A DNA stretch of 64,000 nt from Actinopolyspora mzabensis (lineage in GTDB: Bacteria > Actinomycetota > Actinomycetes > Mycobacteriales > Pseudonocardiaceae). The stretch lies in assembly GCF_900101095.1 (NCBI RefSeq), contig NZ_FNFM01000011.1, forward strand, positions 180,578 through 244,577. Reading direction: 5' to 3'. Position numbers and translations under genes: made by a program. This document shows positions 60,356 through 64,000 of this stretch, piece by piece (positions within the stretch are counted from its first letter, which is position 1; each line of letters opens with the position of its first letter). The notes under the pieces were generated by a model. The model was not told where the DNA came from and made no database searches. It saw only the letters and a list, made by a program, of their open reading frames with translations.

Positions 60356-60706
60356 TCAACCAGCGAGCTTGACCCCGGTCGCCTTGTAGGCGATGCCGCA
60401 GCGATGCTTTCCGTTGTCGTTGGCCCAGTAGGACAGTCGGGGATTGATCAGCTCGACCGTGGCCCCGGACGTGATGTCCTCACCGGGTTCGGTTTCCAGC
60501 GTCACCTTGACCTCCACGCCCCGACCGTTCGGGCGCCCGTCCTGCCCACGCGGCTTCCCGAACACCATCACCACGTACTGCTGAACACCTTCGCGGTCTG
60601 TCACCGCGACATCGTTGCCGTTCTCGTCCTGCTTCATCTTCAACATCGGGTCTTCGGTGACCTGCAACTTGTATCCGTCGAGAACAACCGGAACGTTCGT
60701 ATGCAT
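60356..60706 (-). CDS. Conserved AICE/plasmid protein, unknown function
   Basis: A 116-residue beta-rich protein: HTNVPVVLDGYKLQVTEDPM, REGVQQYVVMVFGKPRGQDG, VEVKVTLETEPGEDITSGAT and VELINPRLSYWANDNGKHRC. Proteins with this layout are frequent just downstream of the GntR/KorSA repressor on actinomycete AICEs and plasmids. The strand pattern recalls an OB fold, so single-strand DNA binding is a possibility only. The ATG has GGAGG five bases upstream. It is the first gene of the leftward operon and is divergent from the repressor across inverted operators. Confidence 0.72.
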   Translation of the reverse strand: MHTNVPVVLDGYKLQVTEDPMLKMKQDENGNDVAVTDREGVQQYVVMVFGKPRGQDGRPNGRGVEVKVTLETEPGEDITSGATVELINPRLSYWANDNGKHRCGIAYKATGVKLAG

Positions 60707-60736
60707 CAGTACCTCCGTGATCTTTATCGTTCGTTG

Positions 60737-60805
60737 CCGACATAGACCAATATACATCGGTATGTATCGGTCTGCAAGGGGGTGTGCCCCGATGAGCTAT
60801 GTCGG
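60737..60805. promoter_or_regulatory. Divergent control region with inverted CCGACATAG boxes
   Basis: CCGACATAG (60737-60745) is repeated in inverse orientation as CTATGTCGG (60797-60805). Between them lie the related boxes ATACATCGG and TGTATCGG. The region separates the leftward transfer operon from the GntR-type gene. The arrangement fits binding of a KorSA-like repressor to both promoters. This is inference from position and symmetry. Confidence 0.65.
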
Positions 60806-60834
60806 TGTAGGTCGCTTTGGTTAGACTTGGCGCT

Positions 60835-61173
60835 ATGGAGCAGGAAACCCCAGGGCTTGCCGCGTATCAGCGTGTGGCCGAGACCATCAAGCGTGAGGTC
60901 CGTTCAGGCGCGCTGAGTCCTGGCGACCGTCTTCCCAGTAACCGCGGAGTCGCCGAGAAGTACGAGGTGGCACTCGGGACCGCGCAGAAGGCGTTGAGTG
61001 CCCTGGAGGAGGACGGTTGGATCACGACCACGCCGTCCGTGGGGACGTTCGTGAATTCGGTCCCTGCCGAACCCGCGCAGCAGAGCGAGGACCTCGCTTC
61101 GGCTGTCGCCGAGTTGCAAGCCACGGTCGCGGATCTGTCCGCCCGGTTGGACGCTCTCGAACAGCAGCTGTGA
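60835..61173 (+). CDS. GntR-family repressor (KorSA-like)
   Basis: A 112-residue regulator. Residues 10-75 are a GntR winged helix: YQRVAETIKREVRSGALSPG, DRLPSNRGVAEKYEVALGTA, then ALEEDGWITTTPSVGTFV with the wing. The remaining 35 residues form a coiled-coil helix (LASAVAELQATVADLSARLD) for dimerisation. There is no effector domain. In pSAM2, KorSA is a short GntR protein that represses its own gene and pra to keep the element integrated. This gene has the same position and size. The ATG is at 60835; the upstream GTG at 60817 adds six residues. Confidence 0.88.
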   Translation: MEQETPGLAAYQRVAETIKREVRSGALSPGDRLPSNRGVAEKYEVALGTAQKALSALEEDGWITTTPSVGTFVNSVPAEPAQQSEDLASAVAELQATVADLSARLDALEQQL

Positions 61174-61231
61174 GGCTGCTCGTGGTGGTGTTTCCGTTCC
61201 GCTGTCATGGTTCCAGGTTCCCGTGATCAGC

Positions 61232-61299
61232 GGGACGTCTTCACCGCATGGCGGGACGTTTTGGGACGTCTCGACTATGATCGTGACGTCCCCGGACGT
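61232..61299 (+). promoter_or_regulatory. GGGACGTC operator cluster with -10 element
   Basis: The box GGGACGT occurs at 61232, 61253 and 61263 in direct orientation, and GACGTCCC at 61285-61292 in inverse orientation; a GGACGTA follows at 61294. The pair at 61263-61270 and 61285-61292 forms a perfect inverted repeat, GGGACGTC-N14-GACGTCCC, and inside it lies TATGAT (61276-61281), a good -10. The regulator gene starts 33 bases further on. Autoregulation by the XRE-type protein is likely but inferred. Confidence 0.65.
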
Positions 61300-61314
61300 A
61301 CTTGGAAGGCAGCG

Positions 61315-62058
61315 ATGCCCCCGAACGAACGGTTACGTGATGCCCTGCTCAAACAAGGAATCACGCCGTCCGAACTGGCCGATCAACTCCAGGTGGACCC
61401 GAAAACCGCCGAGCGGTGGGTCACCACCGGACGGAAACCACACGCACGCACGCGGCACGCGATCGCCGCGAAGCTGGGGGAGGCGGAGCGCTACCTGTGG
61501 CCGGGAGCCGTCTCGGACGACAAGGCACAGCAGGTAAGTGAGTCCGAAGTGGTCAAGCTGTATCCGCACCGCAACGCGGTACCCAACGACCTGTGGGATC
61601 GCTTGCTCGGCGCGGCGACGTCCCACGTGGACATGCTGGTCTACGTGGGCATGTTCATGACCGAGAAGCCGAATCTGTTGGATCAGCTCAGGGACAAAGC
61701 CGCCAACGGAGCACGGATCCGGCTACTGTTCGGAGACCGCGACAGCGACGCCGTGATTCAACGCAGCTTGGACGAGGGAATCGGGCGGAACACGATCTCG
61801 GCCAAAATCGACCACGCGTTGGCCTTCTTCAAACCCCTGGCCGACACCCCCGGAGTGGAGATCCGCAAGCACGCGACGGTGCTGTACAACTCGATCTACC
61901 GCTTCGATGACGAGATGGTCGTCAATCCCCACGTGTTCGGCAAGCTCGCCGCCCACGCGCCAGCCATGCACATTCGCCGTCTCGCCGCCGGTGATCTGTT
62001 CAGCACCTACGCGGACAGCTTCGATGCTGTGTGGGACAGTGCTTCGGCGTTGACCTGA
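61315..62058 (+). CDS. XRE-type regulator with phospholipase D-like C-terminal domain
   Basis: A 247-residue protein. Residues 3-65 are a helix-turn-helix (LRDALLKQGITPSELADQLQ, VDPKTAERWVTTGRKPHART). Residues 95-245 (LWDRLLGAATSHVDMLVYVG, ANGARIRLLFGDRDSDAVIQ, FKPLADTPGVEIRKHATVLY, DDEMVVNPHVFGKLAAHAP) match the DUF5919-type domain, a PLD-like fold without clear HKD motifs. Such proteins are regularly encoded before a NUDIX gene on AICEs. GAAGG stands six bases before the ATG. The NUDIX gene follows after 12 bases. Probably senses a ligand and controls this operon through the GGGACGTC boxes. Confidence 0.85.
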   Translation: MPPNERLRDALLKQGITPSELADQLQVDPKTAERWVTTGRKPHARTRHAIAAKLGEAERYLWPGAVSDDKAQQVSESEVVKLYPHRNAVPNDLWDRLLGAATSHVDMLVYVGMFMTEKPNLLDQLRDKAANGARIRLLFGDRDSDAVIQRSLDEGIGRNTISAKIDHALAFFKPLADTPGVEIRKHATVLYNSIYRFDDEMVVNPHVFGKLAAHAPAMHIRRLAAGDLFSTYADSFDAVWDSASALT

Positions 62059-62070
62059 GAGGCAGGAACC

Positions 62071-62541
62071 ATGAGCAAGCGGGACTACTACGGCGATCCA
62101 CAGGCCCCGGCCGCCAACAGCCTCGTGGTGGCCGTGGCCGTGGTGGTCCGCGACGAGTCCGGCCGTGTGCTGTTGATCGAACGCACCGACAACGACCTGT
62201 GGGCACTGCCCGGCGGAGCACAGGACATCGGCGAGACCACCCGACAAGCCGCCTTGCGCGAAGTCGCCGAGGAGACCGGGCTCACCGTGGAGATCACCGA
62301 CATCGTGGGGATCTACTCCGACCCGCGACACGTCATCGCCTACGACGATGGCGAGGTCCGCCAAGAGTTCTCGATCGTGTTCACCGCCCGACCGGTGGAG
62401 GGACTACTACGGCCCAGCAGTGAGAGCCGCCGCGTGCACTGGATCCAGCCCGCGGAACTGGACGCACTGACCATGCACCCCACCATGCGGATGCGCATCG
62501 AGCACGCGTTGCAAGAGCGCTCCGAACCGTATCTCAGCTGA
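62071..62541 (+). CDS. NUDIX hydrolase
   Basis: A 156-residue hydrolase of nucleoside diphosphates linked to another group. The NUDIX box GGAQDIGETTRQAALREVAE followed by ETGL has all signature residues (G-x5-E-x7-RE-x-x-EE-x-G). The preceding strand VVAVAVVVRDESGRVLLIER and LWALPGG are typical. AGGA stands just before the ATG. It forms an operon with the XRE-type gene and is convergent with the HD gene, with which it shares 8 bases. NUDIX genes are characteristic AICE cargo, thought to modulate maintenance or control; the substrate is unknown. Confidence 0.92.
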   Translation: MSKRDYYGDPQAPAANSLVVAVAVVVRDESGRVLLIERTDNDLWALPGGAQDIGETTRQAALREVAEETGLTVEITDIVGIYSDPRHVIAYDDGEVRQEFSIVFTARPVEGLLRPSSESRRVHWIQPAELDALTMHPTMRMRIEHALQERSEPYLS

Positions 62542-63085
62542 CCGCCGCCGAATCCAGTCGCGTACGCGTGCGATCCACGGCCGCGAGCAGTTCCGGCGAG
62601 CCCTCGGTGATGAACCGGGTAACCAGATGCTCCGGGCCGTAACGCTGCTGAATCTCGGCGATGCGGTCCCGCGCGTCCACCTCCGTGCCGTCCGGAGTGG
62701 TGTTCAGATCGCAGTACCACAACGCATCACGAAGGACACCGCCCTCGTCGACGAAGTCAGCGAGTTCATTCGAGAGCCCGCGAAGTTCGGCCTCCAGCAC
62801 CGCGTACGAGTGATGCGCGACCAGATGCACCAACCGATCCGGAGCACCGATGTCGGCAAGGAAGACCGCCCCGTCCAACGGGTGGAAACCGGTTGTAGCC
62901 AAGTCCGGAGCGTAGCCCACATCGTGCAGGACCGCCGCAGCCTCCAACAGATCAGCATCACCACCGGAGACCGGACGAAGCCCCCGAGCACGTTCGGCCA
63001 CCCCCTGAACATGCGACCAACGGCGCGGCAAACTCTCCGCCAGCTTGTCCCGCGAGACCTCGAACGCCCACGCATACAACGTCAT
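62534..63085 (-). CDS. HD-domain phosphohydrolase
   Basis: A 183-residue metal-dependent hydrolase. The HD signature is seen as RWSHVQGVAERA (first His), AAVLHDVGYAPDL (the His-Asp doublet), LVHLVAHHSYA (further His) and ALWYCDLNTTPDG (last Asp). The size and the VLHDVGYAP block match small HD proteins often found next to NUDIX genes on AICEs. Substrate is probably a nucleotide or phosphoester. The ATG follows TAGGGT by a few bases, so the message may be leaderless. Its stop overlaps that of the NUDIX gene on the other strand. Confidence 0.88.
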   Translation of the reverse strand: MTLYAWAFEVSRDKLAESLPRRWSHVQGVAERARGLRPVSGGDADLLEAAAVLHDVGYAPDLATTGFHPLDGAVFLADIGAPDRLVHLVAHHSYAVLEAELRGLSNELADFVDEGGVLRDALWYCDLNTTPDGTEVDARDRIAEIQQRYGPEHLVTRFITEGSPELLAAVDRTRTRLDSAAVS

Positions 63086-63590
63086 AGCTCGACCCTATCC
63101 ATCCGAACCGACACCCCAATGGGCAAAACGTGGGTGACCACCGATCGACCCAGTCCCAGTGTGCGTGTGTGTAGAGTTTCTTTTCTTCATCAAGGGCGGC
63201 CCCTGCCGGGGCCGCCTGCCTACTTGCCCAGTGCGTCCGGGGGAGAGCCGCCCGCCCGCTTGTCTGGTGCGGTCGGCCAAGCCGACGCCGGGCGTGCGGC
63301 TGGCGCCGGTCCCGGCGCCGGCGGCCGACCGCGGAAGCGGTGGGCGGGCGGCATCCCCGGACGCGGAGCGGAAGGCAGGCGACCCAGGCGGCAGGGACCG
63401 CCGAGGAAGCTCACCGCACTCTCGCCGGTACGGCTTAGCACCGTGGTCGGTCGGGCACGTGTTCCCGCGAAGTGTGGTCCCGCTGTGGACGCCCTCACTC
63501 AGCCACTTCCTACGGGCAACCCACCGTGCCCGCGACGTAGCCCCGCACCTGGCTGTGCTTGGTCAGCTATGAGTTTAATGATATTAACTG
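63086..63590. other. Very GC-rich non-coding segment with a strong hairpin
   Basis: No gene is supported in these 505 bases. Nearly all frames are open but the translations are Pro/Arg/Gly-rich with no domain. At 63195-63216 there is a perfect 9-bp stem, GGCGGCCCC with GGGGCCGCC, loop TGCC, preceded by a pyrimidine tract (TTTCTTTTCTTC). The segment up to about 63560 is extremely GC-rich, then composition drops abruptly. It may be a cis-acting region of the element (transfer or origin locus), or the last part before its right junction. Confidence 0.5.
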
Positions 63591-64000
63591 TCAATCGGAT
63601 TTCCACTCTCTAAGGGCAATACTAGCGAGCCATATCGATATCGGGGTGCCATACTGTCCAAATAGGTTTGGAATAGCGTCGTTCAACACAAGTAGCAACT
63701 CAAGTAGAACGATGTTCTCGACTATCCTTAACGCTTTCGTGCGGCGAATACCGGCAATGAGTCCGCTTGGGGTTATATCAAGTTCCCAACTTTCTTGAGT
63801 GCTCGTATCTGGTGTCACCAGGAGCGATGAATTTCCAGTGTCACTCTCATCAAACGTTACTGTGTTCCGGAAAGGATCGACGAGTCTAGTTGGGGGTATT
63901 TTTAGCGTGGCTAGCGCGTTCCGCATCGTTTCCGATATTGCCGGTTGCGCTATGCCTTGGGTCAGCTTGCCGACATCCGACATCGCTGCCAATGGCGAGG
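63591..64000 (-). CDS. Low-GC gene of unknown function, runs off the right edge
   Basis: At least 133 residues, with the frame open to the end of the window, so the start may lie outside. Base composition is close to 47% GC by eye, far below all other genes here. The C-terminal part has a hydrophobic stretch (VENIVLLELLLVLNDAIPNL) and ends LASIALREWKSD. The N-terminal part seen is polar (MRNALATLKIPPTRLVDPFR). I recognise no family. The composition indicates recent transfer from a low-GC source. Confidence 0.5.
   Translation of the reverse strand, partial: SPLAAMSDVGKLTQGIAQPAISETMRNALATLKIPPTRLVDPFRNTVTFDESDTGNSSLLVTPDTSTQESWELDITPSGLIAGIRRTKALRIVENIVLLELLLVLNDAIPNLFGQYGTPISIWLASIALREWKSD

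Larger units (their letters stand above)
52939..63560. mobile_element. Actinomycete integrative and conjugative element (AICE, pSAM2 type), right end not located
   Basis: The module order is that of AICEs: int next to a tRNA 3' end, xis overlapping int, a RepSA-type initiator, membrane spread-like proteins, an FtsK/TraB translocase, a KorSA-like GntR repressor, and a NUDIX-containing region. Genes from 60706 down to int all read towards the tRNA. The element thus encodes excision, rolling-circle replication and double-strand DNA transfer. I searched by eye for a second copy of the tRNA 3' end (GGTTCGAATCCTGC) to the right and found none before 64000. The right limit given is only the point where base composition changes. 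Confidence 0.85.

Noticed and set aside
63159..63572. A 137-codon plus-strand frame in the GC-rich block
   Set aside because: Pro/Arg/Gly-rich, starts within a pyrimidine tract without a ribosome site, and every frame there is open because of extreme GC content.
63086..63590. Right attachment site of the AICE
   Set aside because: No stretch matching the tRNA-Arg 3' half (GGTTCGAATCCTGC) can be found here, so the junction is not assigned.

Overview
The window is high-GC actinobacterial chromosome with long GTG- and TTG-started genes. Its backbone follows, in order, the Mycobacterium tuberculosis block Rv2445c to Rv2478c: ndk, a DUF4233 protein, folC, valS, clpX, clpP2, clpP1, tig, nei, rpiB, an Rv2466c-like thiol oxidoreductase, pepN, a DUF5130 protein, an HNH nuclease, glbO, a glucosidase-like gene, an Rv2474c-like gene, a thioesterase, NAD-glutamate dehydrogenase, ettA and an SSB. 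DUF397/Scr1-type regulators, mycothiol-linked enzymes and an AICE-type integrated element suggest a filamentous actinomycete, most likely Pseudonocardiales (Actinopolyspora or Saccharopolyspora-like). The genus is inference. The synteny is from memory of the M. tuberculosis map, not from a computed alignment.

Layout. 0.4-8 kb: valS, folC, DUF4233 and, further downstream, ndk and a GNAT gene, all leftward with GTGA/ATGA stop-start overlaps. Between ndk and the DUF4233 gene lie an alcohol dehydrogenase, a dispersed repeat and a vapB antitoxin with a truncated vapC. 8-13 kb: an accessory patch with a mycothiol-type DinB protein, a duplicated and eroded Phd/SEC-C gene pair, and a DUF397-DUF397-Scr1-like cluster facing a small gene across a palindromic operator. 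13-20.5 kb: a lipoprotein, fdhD, a hydrolase, then clpX, clpP2, clpP1 and tig, with strong stem-loops after clpX and tig. 20.5-30 kb: a sucrase/ferredoxin-like protein, tRNA-Pro, tRNA-Gly, a DHA2 exporter, a 2H phosphoesterase, nei, rpiB, a truncated ComB-like fragment, the Rv2466c-like gene and pepN. 30-42 kb: a membrane-anchored degenerate receiver protein, a DUF5130 pair, an unusual GVRISG-repeat protein, an HNH nuclease, a prolyl oligopeptidase, an MscS channel, glbO, two tandem GH13-like proteins with no catalytic residues left, and two small conserved genes. 42-52.4 kb: the 1663-residue glutamate dehydrogenase, a large TPR/disordered protein, ettA and ssb.

From 52.9 kb an AICE of the pSAM2 type sits at the 3' end of a tRNA-Arg(TCT) gene. 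Reading in from the tRNA it has int, xis, a RepSA-type HUH initiator, a DUF2637-like membrane protein, a tiny membrane protein, a GGDEF-type protein, an FtsK/TraB translocase, small genes, a GntR/KorSA-type repressor with divergent operators, then an XRE-type regulator, a NUDIX hydrolase and an HD protein. No second copy of the tRNA end is visible, so the right junction is not placed. At about 63.56 kb GC content drops sharply and an unrecognised low-GC gene runs off the edge.

The most unusual items are the octapeptide-repeat protein (32238-32834), the paired GH13 pseudoenzymes (37819-40681), the duplicated Phd/SEC-C unit, the two families of dispersed intergenic repeats, and the terminator-like hairpin immediately upstream of repSA.
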